Below, one piece after another: positions 14,153 to 23,887 of a stretch of 35,761 nucleotides of DNA. A program made the position numbers and the translations under genes. Source of the DNA: an uncultured Mediterranea sp. (GTDB lineage: Bacteria > Bacteroidota > Bacteroidia > Bacteroidales > Bacteroidaceae). The stretch is from assembly GCA_945641355.1 (NCBI GenBank), contig CALZEQ010000033.1, forward strand, positions 1-35,761, written 5' to 3'. The number at the start of each line of letters is the position of its first letter. The stretch's first letter is position 1. The notes under the pieces were generated by a model. That model worked only from the letters and a program-made list of their open reading frames with translations, was not told the origin of the DNA and ran no database searches.

Positions 14153-15036
14153 TGGATATGTTTCGGATTGTTTATTGGTTGACCTATGCAGGTATGTGGC
14201 TGTTGGCCCTGCTACCTTTCCGGCTGCTCTATGTCTTGTCGGACGGATTGTACCTGCTGATGCGTTACGGAGTCCACTATCGACGGAAAGTGGTACGTAC
14301 CAACTTGAGAAACTCTTTCCCCGAAAAAGAGGAGAGGGAGCTGCGCGAGATAGAGCGTAAGTTCTATCATTATCTGTGCGACTATATGTTGGAGGAGGTG
14401 AAGACGTTGCGTATCTCGTTTGACGAACTGACCCGTCGGATGTTGTACGAGAACAAGGAACAGTTTCTGGAGATGGTTGAGCGTCACGGGGGGATTGTAC
14501 TGCTTATCCCTCATTATGCCAACTTCGAGTGGATTATCGGGATGGGTAGTATCATGCAGAAGGGCGATTTGCCGATTCAGGTCTATAAGCCGTTGCACAA
14601 TCCTTTTCTGGACCGCCTTTTTATACGCATCCGTTCCCGTTTTGGCGGCTACAATGTCCCCAAGCACTCGACAGCCCGTGAAATCATCCGGCTGCGTCGG
14701 GCTGGGAAGCGGATGGTGGTGGGATTGATTACCGACCAGTCGCCCAACCCTAGAGAGGCTCACTATTGGACCACATTCCTCCATCAGGATACCGTCTTCA
14801 TGGACGGAGCAGAGCGCATAGCCAAGATGATGGACTTCCCCGTCTTCTATTGCGAGTTGCAACGTATCAGCCGCGGTCACTGCCGCGTACGTTTTGACTT
14901 GCTGACCGATACACCCAAGCAGACGGCGGAAGGTGAAATCACCGAGCTTTTTGCCCGAAGGCTGGAGCTGACCATCCGTAGGGATCCGCCCTATTGGTTC
15001 TGGTCGCATAAACGATGGAAGCGGAAACGAAACTGA
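14152..15036 (+). CDS. LpxL/HtrB-type lysophospholipid (lipid A) acyltransferase
   Basis: Membrane-associated acyltransferase that adds a secondary acyl chain to lipid A or an ornithine-lipid-like acceptor. The 294-residue product starts with a hydrophobic anchor (about 5-38). It has the catalytic HX4E motif at His121-Glu126 (HYANFE), then a segment rich in basic residues, and GLITDQSPNP followed by FMDGAERIA, all typical of the LpxL/LpxM family. The ATG at 14152 overlaps the mtaB stop, and a second ATG at 14158 is possible. A glycosyltransferase gene follows after 26 bp, making mtaB-acyltransferase-glycosyltransferase a likely operon concerned partly with the cell envelope. Confidence 0.9.
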   Translation: MDMFRIVYWLTYAGMWLLALLPFRLLYVLSDGLYLLMRYGVHYRRKVVRTNLRNSFPEKEERELREIERKFYHYLCDYMLEEVKTLRISFDELTRRMLYENKEQFLEMVERHGGIVLLIPHYANFEWIIGMGSIMQKGDLPIQVYKPLHNPFLDRLFIRIRSRFGGYNVPKHSTAREIIRLRRAGKRMVVGLITDQSPNPREAHYWTTFLHQDTVFMDGAERIAKMMDFPVFYCELQRISRGHCRVRFDLLTDTPKQTAEGEITELFARRLELTIRRDPPYWFWSHKRWKRKRN

Positions 15037-15062
15037 ATGTGGATTGAAAAGAAACAGATGTC

Positions 15063-16079
15063 ATGAATGCCGTCGTCATATTGAATTGGAACGGAAGCCG
15101 GATGCTTCGTCAGTTCCTTCCCTCTGTAGTACGATTTACCGAGGCTGAAGGGGCTTGTGTCTATGTAGCCGACAATGGCTCGACCGATGATTCGGTGGAG
15201 CTGCTTCGTCGTGAGTTTCCCACGGTTCGTCTCATCCTGCTGGATGCAAACCATGGTTTTGCCGAAGGATACAATTTGGCGTTGCGCCAGGTGGAAGCCG
15301 AATATGTGGTGTTGCTCAACTCGGATGTTGAGGTTACAGAAGGATGGCTTCATCCGCTGACCGACTATCTGGACTGTCATCCCGAGGCGGTTGCCTGCCA
15401 GCCCAAGATACGCAGTTGGCATAAGAGGAACTGTTTTGAATATGCCGGAGCTGCCGGCGGATTTATCGACCGCTATGGCTATCCCTTCTGCAGAGGACGA
15501 CTGATGGGAATGGTGGAGGAGGATAGGGGGCAATACGATGAGGTGATTCCTCTCTTTTGGGCAACGGGTGCTGCCCTCTGCATCCGCTTGAAAGAGTATC
15601 TGGAGGTAGGAGGACTGGACGGACGTTTCTTTGCCCACATGGAAGAGATTGACTTGTGCTGGCGATTGCGCTCGCGCGGACGTCGCATTGTCTGCATTCC
15701 ACAGAGCACGGTCTATCATGTAGGTGGGGGAACCTTGCGGAAGGAGAATCCGCACAAGACCTTCTTGAACTTCCGCAACAATCTGCTGATGTTGTATAAA
15801 AACCTGCCTGATGCAGAGTTGCGCACCGTCATGCGCGTGCGTTGCCTGCTCGACTATGTGGCAGCCTTTTCCTTCCTGCTGAAAGGAAACGTGGCCAATG
15901 CCCGAGCCGTATGGCAAGCCCGCCGGGAGTTTCATAGGATGCGCCCCTTGTTCACCTCCTCCCGTCGGGTCAACCTTCAATCGGCTACGCAAGCCGATAT
16001 CCCCGAGCGTAGCCGTTTCAGTCTGCTTGTCGCTTTTTACTTGTTGGGGAAGAAACGTTTCAGTCAGTTGAGCCGGTAG
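15063..16079 (+). CDS. Family 2 glycosyltransferase
   Basis: A 338-residue GT-A fold glycosyltransferase of the rhamnosyltransferase-like subgroup (WcaE/RfbF type), likely transferring a sugar from a nucleotide donor to a surface polysaccharide or lipid acceptor. VVILNWNG (4-11), DNGSTDDS (37-44), the metal-binding NSD at 86-88, and GLDGRFFAHMEEIDLCWRLRSRG (184-206) with the catalytic acidic residues are all present. The C-terminal 100 residues are basic and hydrophobic and may contact the membrane. Donor and acceptor cannot be read from the sequence. The stop lies 3 bp from the stop of the convergent folB. Confidence 0.9.
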   Translation: MNAVVILNWNGSRMLRQFLPSVVRFTEAEGACVYVADNGSTDDSVELLRREFPTVRLILLDANHGFAEGYNLALRQVEAEYVVLLNSDVEVTEGWLHPLTDYLDCHPEAVACQPKIRSWHKRNCFEYAGAAGGFIDRYGYPFCRGRLMGMVEEDRGQYDEVIPLFWATGAALCIRLKEYLEVGGLDGRFFAHMEEIDLCWRLRSRGRRIVCIPQSTVYHVGGGTLRKENPHKTFLNFRNNLLMLYKNLPDAELRTVMRVRCLLDYVAAFSFLLKGNVANARAVWQARREFHRMRPLFTSSRRVNLQSATQADIPERSRFSLLVAFYLLGKKRFSQLSR

Positions 16080-16082
16080 GCC

Positions 16083-16445
16083 TTATCGGGAGCGGATGAT
16101 TTCCACACCGGCCGATTCGATGTCTGCTCCCATGGGCGGGTTGCGTTTCATCAGTGACAATTCTACCGCTTCGACGGCAGGGAATTGGCGAAACAGCTGT
16201 TCCACCATCCGTCCGGCCACCCGTTCCAGCAGGCGGCTGGGGTGGGCCATCTCCGCTTTCAGTGTCTCATAGACATCCGCGTAGCTCACGGTGTCGGTTA
16301 CCTCGTCGCTTGCCATGGCACGGCTGATGTCAACCTTCAGGCGGAGGTTGACTGTAAATTCATTGCCTACCAACGCTTCCTGAACGCCTACCCCATGGTA
16401 GGCGTGGAAGCGTATGTTGTTCAGTACAATGTAGCTGCTTTCCAT
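16083..16445 (-). CDS. folB: Dihydroneopterin aldolase
   Basis: Converts 7,8-dihydroneopterin to 6-hydroxymethyl-7,8-dihydropterin and glycolaldehyde in folate synthesis. The 120-residue product has the family start IVLNNIRFHAYHGVGVQE, with Glu23 in the pterin site and the catalytic Lys100 in LMKRNPP. Length is typical (about 120). It forms octamers in known cases. It lies 7 bp after nagB and is probably the last gene of a fprA-nagB-folB transcript. Confidence 0.95.
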   Translation of the reverse strand: MESSYIVLNNIRFHAYHGVGVQEALVGNEFTVNLRLKVDISRAMASDEVTDTVSYADVYETLKAEMAHPSRLLERVAGRMVEQLFRQFPAVEAVELSLMKRNPPMGADIESAGVEIIRSR

Positions 16446-16452
16446 GGATGGG

Positions 16453-17265
16453 TCACTTCAGCAGTTTTTCGGGATCCAGGTGGTCGGCTTCAATATCCTT
16501 GAAGTAGCGGTATGTACCCACTTTCAGTTCGTCGGTGGCTGCGTCATCGCATACGATGATGCCGTGCTGGTGCATCTGCAGGGCACTGATGGTCCACATC
16601 TGCATCACCGGGCCTTCAACCGCATGATACAGGGCACGCGCTTTGTTGTGTCCGTTGACGATAATCATCACCTCGCGGGCATCCATCACCGTACCTACTC
16701 CTACGGTCAGTGCCGTTTTGGGAACCTTGTTCACATCGTTGCCGAAGAAGCGTGAGTTGGCAATGATGGTATCGGTAGTCAGCGTCTTCTGCCGTGTGCG
16801 CGATGTGAGTGACGAACCCGGCTCGTTGAAGGCGATATGTCCATCCGGCCCGATGCCTCCCATGAAGAGGTCTACACCGCCATACGATTTGATTTTCTCC
16901 TCAAAGCGTGCACATTCAGCATCCAGGTCAGCCGCATTGCCATTCAGGATGTTCGTGTTCTCAGGAAGAATGTCTATGTGGCTGAAGAAGTTGTTCCACA
17001 TGAATGAGTAGTAGCTTTCCGGATGTTCCTTGGGAAGCCCTACATATTCATCCATGTTGAATGTCACCACATTGCGAAAAGAGATGACTCCCTGTCTGTT
17101 CAGGTCAATCAGCTCCTTGTACATGCCCAGTGGAGAAGATCCGGTGGGACATCCCAGTACGAACGGCTTTTCCGGAGTGGGGTTGGCAGCCTTGATTTTG
17201 GCAGCCACATAACAGGCTGCCCATCGCGATACGGATTGATAATCCGGCTGAATGATTAATCTCAT
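16453..17265 (-). CDS. nagB: Glucosamine-6-phosphate deaminase
   Basis: Converts glucosamine-6-phosphate to fructose-6-phosphate and ammonia, linking amino-sugar catabolism to glycolysis. The 270-residue product matches the E. coli enzyme in length and numbering: Asp72 in FNMDEYVGL, and Asp141, His143 and Glu148 in [17 protein letters not shown]. The N-terminal [12 protein letters not shown] block binds phosphate. It lies between fprA (18 bp upstream) and folB (7 bp downstream). No nagA is in the window. Confidence 0.96.
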   Translation of the reverse strand: MRLIIQPDYQSVSRWAACYVAAKIKAANPTPEKPFVLGCPTGSSPLGMYKELIDLNRQGVISFRNVVTFNMDEYVGLPKEHPESYYSFMWNNFFSHIDILPENTNILNGNAADLDAECARFEEKIKSYGGVDLFMGGIGPDGHIAFNEPGSSLTSRTRQKTLTTDTIIANSRFFGNDVNKVPKTALTVGVGTVMDAREVMIIVNGHNKARALYHAVEGPVMQMWTISALQMHQHGIIVCDDAATDELKVGTYRYFKDIEADHLDPEKLLK

Positions 17266-17283
17266 AGTTGTGTTGTTTTAACG

Positions 17284-18489
17284 TTATTGTCTATCCTTCT
17301 TCAAGCGGTTGGCCATGGCACGTGCCAGGTTCTCGCATTGTTGGTAAGTAATCTCCTTCATGGCTTGCTTCATCTCCACCGGCTCACCTACAATCTCCAG
17401 CTTGCTCTTTTCGGCAAATTCGCCGATGCGCTTCACGGCTGCACCTGCCCAGCAGAAAGAGCCGAAGTAGCCCAGATAGCGTCCTTTCACTTCGCGTACT
17501 TGGATTTTGGAGAGCAGTGACTCTATCTCGGGATAAATCTGGTTGCTGTAGGTAGGAGAGCCGACGATGAGTCCGCGATATTTGAATATATCCATCAGGA
17601 TGTACGACGGATGGCTTTTGCTCACGTTGTGCATCACGATGTTTCGGATGCCTTGTGCCGACAGCTCGGCAGCTATGGTTTCGGCCATTTGCTCGGTGTT
17701 GCCATACATCGTGCCATAGGCAATGACCACACCCTCCTCGGCTTCGTAGCGGCTCAGCCGGTCGTATATGCCTACCACACGGGCTATATTCTCCGTCCAG
17801 ACCGGTCCGTGTGTCGAACAGATGGTCGTGATGGGCAGATTGCCCAGTTTGGCCAATGCCTTCTGAACCGGATTGCCATATTTGCCTACAATGTTCGAGT
17901 AGTAACGCACCATTTCGTCCCAATAGCGGTCCAGATGGATGCGTGTGTCAAGGAATCCGCCATCCAGTGTGCCGAAGCAGCCGAAGGCATCGCCGGCAAA
18001 CAGTACTCCCTCTGTCTCGTCAAAGGTCATCATCGTCTCCGGCCAGTGCACCATCGGGGTCAGGTAGAAGCACAGTTTGTGGTGTCCCAGTGCCAGAAAG
18101 TCACCGTCTTTCACCACATACTGTTCGCCCGTCACGCCGTAGAATCCCTCTATCATGCCAAAGGTCTGTTTGTTGCCTACGATGATGATATCGGGGTAGT
18201 GTTGCTTGATGAGGCGGATAGAACCGGAGTGGTCGGGCTCCATATGGTTGATAATCAAGTATTGGATGGGTCGTTCGCCGATGATACTTTTAATCTTGCG
18301 CAGGTATGTCTCAAAATAGCAGACATCCACCGTATCGACCAATGCCACGGTTTCATCGTCTATCAGATAAGAATTGTATGATACGCCGTATGGCAAGGGC
18401 CACATTCCCTCAAACAGGTGCTTGTTGCGGTCGTTTACTCCTACGTAGTGGATTTTTCCTTTTACCAGTGTCTTTTCGTTCATTGTCAT
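17284..18489 (-). CDS. fprA: A-type flavoprotein (flavodiiron protein)
   Basis: Cytosolic O2 and/or NO reductase that protects anaerobes; takes electrons from rubredoxin or a related donor. The 401-residue product has a metallo-beta-lactamase-like diiron domain and a C-terminal flavodoxin domain. Iron ligands are His82, Glu84 and Asp86 (HMEPDH), His148 (MVHWPE), Asp167 (FAGDAFG) and His227 (STHGP). The FMN loop is AYGTMYGNTEQ near 257-267. All ligands are present. The second in-frame ATG (18483) is an alternative start. A -7 box TAACTTTG lies at 18581-18588. The gene heads fprA-nagB-folB. No rubredoxin is fused or adjacent. Confidence 0.94.
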   Translation of the reverse strand: MTMNEKTLVKGKIHYVGVNDRNKHLFEGMWPLPYGVSYNSYLIDDETVALVDTVDVCYFETYLRKIKSIIGERPIQYLIINHMEPDHSGSIRLIKQHYPDIIIVGNKQTFGMIEGFYGVTGEQYVVKDGDFLALGHHKLCFYLTPMVHWPETMMTFDETEGVLFAGDAFGCFGTLDGGFLDTRIHLDRYWDEMVRYYSNIVGKYGNPVQKALAKLGNLPITTICSTHGPVWTENIARVVGIYDRLSRYEAEEGVVIAYGTMYGNTEQMAETIAAELSAQGIRNIVMHNVSKSHPSYILMDIFKYRGLIVGSPTYSNQIYPEIESLLSKIQVREVKGRYLGYFGSFCWAGAAVKRIGEFAEKSKLEIVGEPVEMKQAMKEITYQQCENLARAMANRLKKDRQ

Positions 18490-18580
18490 TCTATGTATTG
18501 ATGTTTTTGTTTATGTTCTTGTTTCAAAGCTCTCTTTCTTGTCGGATGATTCCTTGACAGGAATAACAACAATTTGAACG

Positions 18581-18588
18581 CAAAGTTA
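18581..18588 (-). promoter_or_regulatory. Predicted fprA promoter, -7 box
   Basis: The minus strand reads TAACTTTG, matching TAnnTTTG. It would give an fprA leader of about 85 nt. No -33 TTTG is seen at the expected distance. Confidence 0.45.
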
Positions 18589-18664
18589 GTTCTTTTTTCT
18601 CATATAATAATTTATATGTATGGTAAATAGTACGCTCAAATAGGGAAAAAACTGCCTCTTTCTT

Positions 18665-19594
18665 CTATGGGGCATACCTTCTTCCCTGATAGGCACCCCG
18701 TTCCTTCATCCGCTTTTGCAGGCGATGATTGAATTCATAGTTTTTCAGTCCCCAGTCAGGTGCCAGCAACAGTTCCTTGGGCGATTGCGAGAGGAACCGT
18801 TCCAGTACTAAATCCGGTCGTAAGTGCTCCACATAGTCAATCACCAATGCGATATATTCATCTACATCAAACAGGTGAAATTCCTGCGGACACCGTTCAT
18901 ACTCTGTTGCCATGCGGGTACCTCGTATCAGTTGCAGCTGATGCATTTTCAGGGTAGTCAGTGGCAGATGCGATAGCGTGGTGGCCTGTTTCACCAAGTC
19001 GTCATGCCGTTCGCCGGGCAGTCCCAAGATGACATGGCCTCCGGTCAGTATTCCACAGGCAGCAGTCCGTTCTACCGTCTCTTGCGTGGTTCGGAAGGTG
19101 TGCCCCCGGTTGATGCGGTGTAGCGTCTCGTCGTTACAGCTCTCTATGCCATATTCCACCAGCAGAAAGGTCTCCTTGTTCAGCTCCTCCAGGTAGTGCA
19201 GCAGTGCATCGGGCATGCAGTCAGGGCGTGTACCGATGACCAGTCCCACCACATCCTCTACGGCCAGTGCCTCTTCATATTTCCGCTTCAAAACCTCCAA
19301 TTCATCATACGTATTGGTGTAGGCCTGGAAGTATGCCAAGTATTTCATTTGTGGATATTTATAGGCAAAGAATCGTTTCCCTTCCTCCAGTTGTTGGGCA
19401 ATGCTCTTTTCCGTCCGGCAATAGTCGGGGTTGAAGGTCTGGTTGTTGCAGTAGGTACATCCTCCATATCCTGTCCGTCCGTCCCGGTTGGGGCAGGTAA
19501 ATCCGGCGTTAATCGAAATCTTCTGTACCTTATAGGGGAAGTGCTTCCGTAGGAAAGACGGAAAGTCATTGTATAAAAAAGGAGGGTTATTCAT
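18665..19594 (-). CDS. Radical SAM protein of the YhcC/TIGR01212 family
   Basis: A 309-residue cytosolic radical SAM protein. The cluster motif is the family's wide form, with Cys34, Cys46 and Cys49 (CPNRDGRTGYGGCTYC). Other family features are VGLVIGTRPDC, VEYGIESCNDETLHRINRGH and GGHVILGLPGE. YhcC-type proteins are widespread, but their reaction is not well established as far as I know; they are related to Elp3-like enzymes. The gene stands alone between fprA and the trp operon and has its own likely promoter (-7 box TATGTTTG at 19640-19647). Confidence 0.9.
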   Translation of the reverse strand: MNNPPFLYNDFPSFLRKHFPYKVQKISINAGFTCPNRDGRTGYGGCTYCNNQTFNPDYCRTEKSIAQQLEEGKRFFAYKYPQMKYLAYFQAYTNTYDELEVLKRKYEEALAVEDVVGLVIGTRPDCMPDALLHYLEELNKETFLLVEYGIESCNDETLHRINRGHTFRTTQETVERTAACGILTGGHVILGLPGERHDDLVKQATTLSHLPLTTLKMHQLQLIRGTRMATEYERCPQEFHLFDVDEYIALVIDYVEHLRPDLVLERFLSQSPKELLLAPDWGLKNYEFNHRLQKRMKERGAYQGRRYAP

Positions 19595-19879
19595 GATGTT
19601 TCATATACTATGCTTGTAGCTTTTGGTATTACTGCGGGACAAACATACAAAAAAAGCATGTAAAAGCCATACGAATCGTATGATAAATCAAATGAAATCC
19701 ACGTTTCTTTCATTTAAATACATCTCTATATGCTTTTGTTTTTGTAGTATCCTCAGGGTGTCTGAGTATATGATTTGGGGTAGCACCCAACAGTAGCTTT
19801 AAAATAGCGGCTATTGATAATCAGTGGATTATATAAAATCCCGTCTACTCATTCATTCAATGGGGTGCTGTTTCACGTG
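19595..19879. other. Intergenic stretch between trpA and the radical SAM gene
   Basis: No gene is seen. It contains the promoter of the radical SAM gene: minus strand TATGTTTG at 19640-19647. A perfect palindrome CATACG-AAT-CGTATG lies at 19668-19682, 20 bp upstream of that box. Two weak hairpins (CTCAG/CTGAG and GGGT/ACCC) lie between 19750 and 19795. The rest is AT-rich and featureless. Confidence 0.5.
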
Positions 19880-19915
19880 GCGACGGCGAGGAGGATGCAC
19901 TCTCTTCGCCGTCGC
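19880..19915 (-). terminator. Hairpin after trpA, probable operon terminator
   Basis: GCGACGGCGA (19880-19889) pairs perfectly with TCGCCGTCGC (19906-19915), with GAG/CTC pairs inside. It lies 5 bp after the trpA stop. No T tract follows on the minus strand, so it may stop transcription inefficiently, mark a processed 3' end, or need a factor. Confidence 0.6.
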
Positions 19916-19920
19916 TCAAT

Positions 19921-20697
19921 TTATCGGGCCAGGTCCTCCTTCAGGTGGCAGATGGCCTTGTCGGCATCACCTTGGTATTCGTTGAGCAAGGTGACGAAGC
20001 GGCTGCCGATGATGGCACCCGAGGCGTGAGCGCAGGCCGCTTCGAAGGTCTGTCGATTGCTGATGCCGAACCCTACCATGCGGGGATTGCGCAGCTGCAG
20101 TTCCTCGACACGGCGGAAGTAGGCCTGCTTCCGGGCATCGAAGTCGTGTTGTGCCCCGGTAGTAGCGGCACTGGACACCAAGTAGATGAAGCCGCCTGTG
20201 TGGGCATCGATGTCGCGAATACGTGCTTCGCTGGTTTCGGGGGTGATGAGCATGATGACGCGGATGTCATAGCGCAGGGCAATGGCCTTGTAGCTGGCTT
20301 CGTAGTCGCGGAACGGCAGGTCGGGGATGATGACTCCGTCGATGCCGCAGGCTACGCACTCGCGGCAGAAGGCTTCGAACCCGAACTGCATGATGGGATT
20401 GAGGTAGCCCATTAGGATGAGGGGGATACGTACCTGCTGGCGGATGTCCCGCAACTGGCTGAAGAGGAGGCGGAGCGACATGCCGTTGCGCAGGGCGCGT
20501 GTGGCAGCCTCTTGTATGACAACACCGTCGGCCATGGGATCGCTGAAGGGTATGCCTATCTCCACCATGTCCACTCCGTTGCGCGCCAAGGCGCGGATTA
20601 CATCGGCTGTCCCCTCCAGAGTGGGGCATCCGGCGCAGAAGTAGATGGAGAGCAGGTTGTGGGGGGTCTCCTGGAAAAGTTGGTCAATTCTATTCAT
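19921..20697 (-). CDS. trpA: Tryptophan synthase alpha chain
   Basis: Cleaves indole-3-glycerol phosphate to indole and glyceraldehyde-3-phosphate and channels indole to TrpB. The 258-residue TIM-barrel product has VEIGIPFSDPMADGVVIQ with catalytic Glu46 and Asp57. The phosphate-site region near GFGISNRQTF is present. It is the last gene of the trp operon, 29 bp after trpF, and is followed by a GC-rich hairpin. Confidence 0.96.
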   Translation of the reverse strand: MNRIDQLFQETPHNLLSIYFCAGCPTLEGTADVIRALARNGVDMVEIGIPFSDPMADGVVIQEAATRALRNGMSLRLLFSQLRDIRQQVRIPLILMGYLNPIMQFGFEAFCRECVACGIDGVIIPDLPFRDYEASYKAIALRYDIRVIMLITPETSEARIRDIDAHTGGFIYLVSSAATTGAQHDFDARKQAYFRRVEELQLRNPRMVGFGISNRQTFEAACAHASGAIIGSRFVTLLNEYQGDADKAICHLKEDLAR

Positions 20698-20726
20698 AAT
20701 CGTTTCGTTTATATGTAATGTTATTT

Positions 20727-21425
20727 TTACATCAACAGATTGGTTGAATGTGTGATGAATTGTTTTTTATGTGTCAACTCTACACGTTGTTCGGTCTCAG
20801 TATGGCGGAACGGCTCCAGTTCCTGTAGGAACAGACGGAGGCGTTCCACATCCTTGATGCCGGCCGAGGTCTCGAAGCGGCTGTTCAGGTCGATGCCTGC
20901 TAACAGCGGATGACGCAGGTCGCACAGGTCCGGAGCACTGGTGGGTCCGATGCCTCCGCTTAGCAGAAAGGAGGTCTGTCCCTCGTAATGCTGCAGCAGT
21001 TCCCAGTTGAACGTCCGGCCACTGCCTCCGTATGCCTGACACTTGGTGTCGAACAGAAAGTAGCGGCAGATGCCCTCGTAGGCCGATGTGGCCTGCAGGT
21101 CACTTACGTCAGAGATTGCGAAAGCCTTGATGAGGGGCAGTCCGCACGTGGTGTGGAGCGAACGACAATAGTCGGGCGATTCGTGGCCATGCAGCTGGAT
21201 GTAATGCAGACCGAAACGGGCGGCTTGCTGTACCACTTCATCCTGCGTGGCGTTGACAAATACACCTACACGCCGGGCACGGGTGGGCAGGTAGTCTGGC
21301 AGACTGCACACACAGCGGGGCGAGCGGGGATAGAAGATGAATCCCAGCAGGTCCACACCCAGCGATTCTACCTGACGGATGTTGGCGGCATCGGTCATGC
21401 CACAGACTTTGACTATCGGTTTCAT
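20727..21425 (-). CDS. trpF: Phosphoribosylanthranilate isomerase
   Basis: Isomerises phosphoribosylanthranilate to CdRP, the third step of the Trp branch. The 232-residue product starts with the typical VKVCGMTDAANIRQVESLGVD, where Cys8 is the general base. LQLHGHESPDYC and LLSGGIGP supply later active-site and phosphate loops. The C-terminal tail after about 210 (TEQRVELTHKK) extends beyond the usual family end. The ATG overlaps the trpC stop by 4 bp (ATGA), implying translational coupling. Confidence 0.95.
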   Translation of the reverse strand: MKPIVKVCGMTDAANIRQVESLGVDLLGFIFYPRSPRCVCSLPDYLPTRARRVGVFVNATQDEVVQQAARFGLHYIQLHGHESPDYCRSLHTTCGLPLIKAFAISDVSDLQATSAYEGICRYFLFDTKCQAYGGSGRTFNWELLQHYEGQTSFLLSGGIGPTSAPDLCDLRHPLLAGIDLNSRFETSAGIKDVERLRLFLQELEPFRHTETEQRVELTHKKQFITHSTNLLM

Positions 21426-22258
21426 GAGAGTGAGCGGATGAATTGGTGTAGTGTCTCTCCCGGACGGGGAGTCTTCATGAAGGCTTCACCCATCAGGAAG
21501 CCCCTGTAGCCTGCCTGCCGCAGTTGCAGCACGGTGTCGGGGCGTGACAGTCCGCTCTCCGATACCAGCAACGGCAGTGTATCGGTGGAGGCGTGCTGTG
21601 TGAGCGACCGGACCTGACGTTGCAGATTTTCGGCCAGACGGAAGGAGGTCTCGACATCGGTGACAAAGCTGCCCAGATGGCGGTTGTTGACACCCACCAT
21701 GTCGGGGGCGGCGGACAGGTAGGCCAGTTCGGACTCGCTGTGTATCTCCAGCAGTACCTCCAGTCCCAGCCGATGGGCATAGGCCGTGAGAGCCTCACAT
21801 CGCTGGGGGGTGAGGCAGGCAGCTATCAGCAGCACGGCATCGGCACCCACAATGCGGGCCTGCAGCAACTGATATTCGTCAATGATGAACTCTTTGCGCA
21901 GGATGGGTATCTGGACGCGGGAACGGGCTGTGCGGACATCGTGCAGTGTGCCGCCAAAGTAGTGCTCGTCTGTCAGGATGGAGAGGGCGGTTGCTCCTGC
22001 CGCCTCGTAGGCGGCAGGAATCTCTTCGGCACGAGCTTCTTGTTTAATCCATCCTTTGGAGGGAGAGCGTCGCTTGAACTCGGCAATGATGCCGCTGGGC
22101 GAGGTGGCCAGTGCCTGCTTCATGCTGCGGGGAACGCACGTCGGTGCCTGCAGCAGCGCATCGGCTGCGTGCTGCAGCTGGTCGGGCGTGACAATCTGCT
22201 TCTGGGCCTCTACCTCCGTCCGTTTGTGTGCCACTATTTCAGAGAGTATATCTTTCAT
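21422..22258 (-). CDS. trpC: Indole-3-glycerol-phosphate synthase
   Basis: Ring-closing decarboxylation of CdRP to indole-3-glycerol phosphate. The 278-residue TIM-barrel product has IIAEFKRRSPSKGWI with the catalytic lysine region, SILTDEHYFGGTLHDV, ILRKEFIIDEYQL with the second catalytic Lys, and VGVNNRHLGSF. It is monofunctional; trpF is a separate gene here. It lies 15 bp after trpD. Confidence 0.96.
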   Translation of the reverse strand: MKDILSEIVAHKRTEVEAQKQIVTPDQLQHAADALLQAPTCVPRSMKQALATSPSGIIAEFKRRSPSKGWIKQEARAEEIPAAYEAAGATALSILTDEHYFGGTLHDVRTARSRVQIPILRKEFIIDEYQLLQARIVGADAVLLIAACLTPQRCEALTAYAHRLGLEVLLEIHSESELAYLSAAPDMVGVNNRHLGSFVTDVETSFRLAENLQRQVRSLTQHASTDTLPLLVSESGLSRPDTVLQLRQAGYRGFLMGEAFMKTPRPGETLHQFIRSLS

Positions 22259-22273
22259 GTGTGTACGGGGTTA

Positions 22274-23269
22274 TCAGCAGTTCAGTTCAATGAATTTCTT
22301 CAGCGTGGCCAGTGCCTTGCCGCTTTCTAATGACTCGCGTGCCTTGCCGATGCAGGTCTCGATGTCCAGTTGCGGTTCCATCACCTGGATGGCGAATGCG
22401 GCATTCAGCAGCACGCACTGGGTCTGTGCGGGCGTGGCACAGTTGTTCAGCACGTTGTCAAAGATGCGGGCGGCCTCCTCCTTGCTCTGTCCGCCATACA
22501 GCTCTTCGCTGCGGGCCATGCCGAATCCCAGTTCCTGCGGGCGGTAGATGTGTTCGGCAGTGCGGGTCATCACCTTGAACTCGCTGGTAAGTGAAATCTC
22601 GTCATATCCGTCCAGACTGTTGACTACGGCAAAGTCGATGCCGAGCCGGTAGAAGACGTTGGTATAGAGACGCATCTGGCTGAGGTCGGCCACACCCAGC
22701 AGCTGATAGGAGGGACGGCAGGGGTTGACCAAGGGACCCAGCAGGTTGAAGAGGGTGCGTACGCCCAGTGCCTTGCGGACAGGGCCTACCGACTTCATGG
22801 CCGGATTGAAGAGCTGGGCATGGAGATAGGCCATGTTGCACTGTTCGATGGAGCGCCGGAGGCGGTCGGCATCGTTGGTGAAGCGCACGCCGTGTTGCTC
22901 TATCACGTTGCTGGCACCGCTCACCGAGGTGGCTCCGTAGTTGCCGTGCTTGGCCACCTTGTAGCCGGCACCGGCCACGACGAAGCAGGCGCAGGTCGAT
23001 ATGTTGAAGGTATTCTTGCCGTCGCCGCCTGTGCCCACAATGTCGATGGGGCGATACGGAGCGAAGTCAATGGGAACACGGGTTTCCATCAGTGCCTGAC
23101 GGAAGCCGAGCAGTTCGTCCACGGTGATACCGCGCAGCTGGAATACGCTGAGCAGGGCAGCTATTTGTGCGTCGGGATAGTGCCCTTGGGTGATGTTGAG
23201 CAGTATTTGTCTGGTCTCTTCCGAAGAGAGCTCTTCGTGGTTAAAGAGACGGTTCAGTATGGTTTTCAT
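22274..23269 (-). CDS. trpD: Anthranilate phosphoribosyltransferase
   Basis: Transfers the phosphoribosyl group of PRPP to anthranilate. The 331-residue product has the PRPP loop DIVGTGGDGKNTFNIST (about 78-94), the anthranilate-site HGNYGATSVSGASNVIEQHGV, and FNLLGPLVNPCRP. Length is typical. It lies 15 bp after trpG and is not fused to it. Confidence 0.96.
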   Translation of the reverse strand: MKTILNRLFNHEELSSEETRQILLNITQGHYPDAQIAALLSVFQLRGITVDELLGFRQALMETRVPIDFAPYRPIDIVGTGGDGKNTFNISTCACFVVAGAGYKVAKHGNYGATSVSGASNVIEQHGVRFTNDADRLRRSIEQCNMAYLHAQLFNPAMKSVGPVRKALGVRTLFNLLGPLVNPCRPSYQLLGVADLSQMRLYTNVFYRLGIDFAVVNSLDGYDEISLTSEFKVMTRTAEHIYRPQELGFGMARSEELYGGQSKEEAARIFDNVLNNCATPAQTQCVLLNAAFAIQVMEPQLDIETCIGKARESLESGKALATLKKFIELNC

Positions 23270-23284
23270 TGATGCAGTGGTTTT

Positions 23285-23854
<570 letters not shown>

Positions 23855-23887
23855 ATATGTATATATCGTTATGTGGCTACTCAGTAT

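Noticed and set aside
19880..19915. Classical T-tract terminator after trpA
   Set aside because: The stem is perfect but no T tract follows on either strand, so only a probable terminator is claimed.
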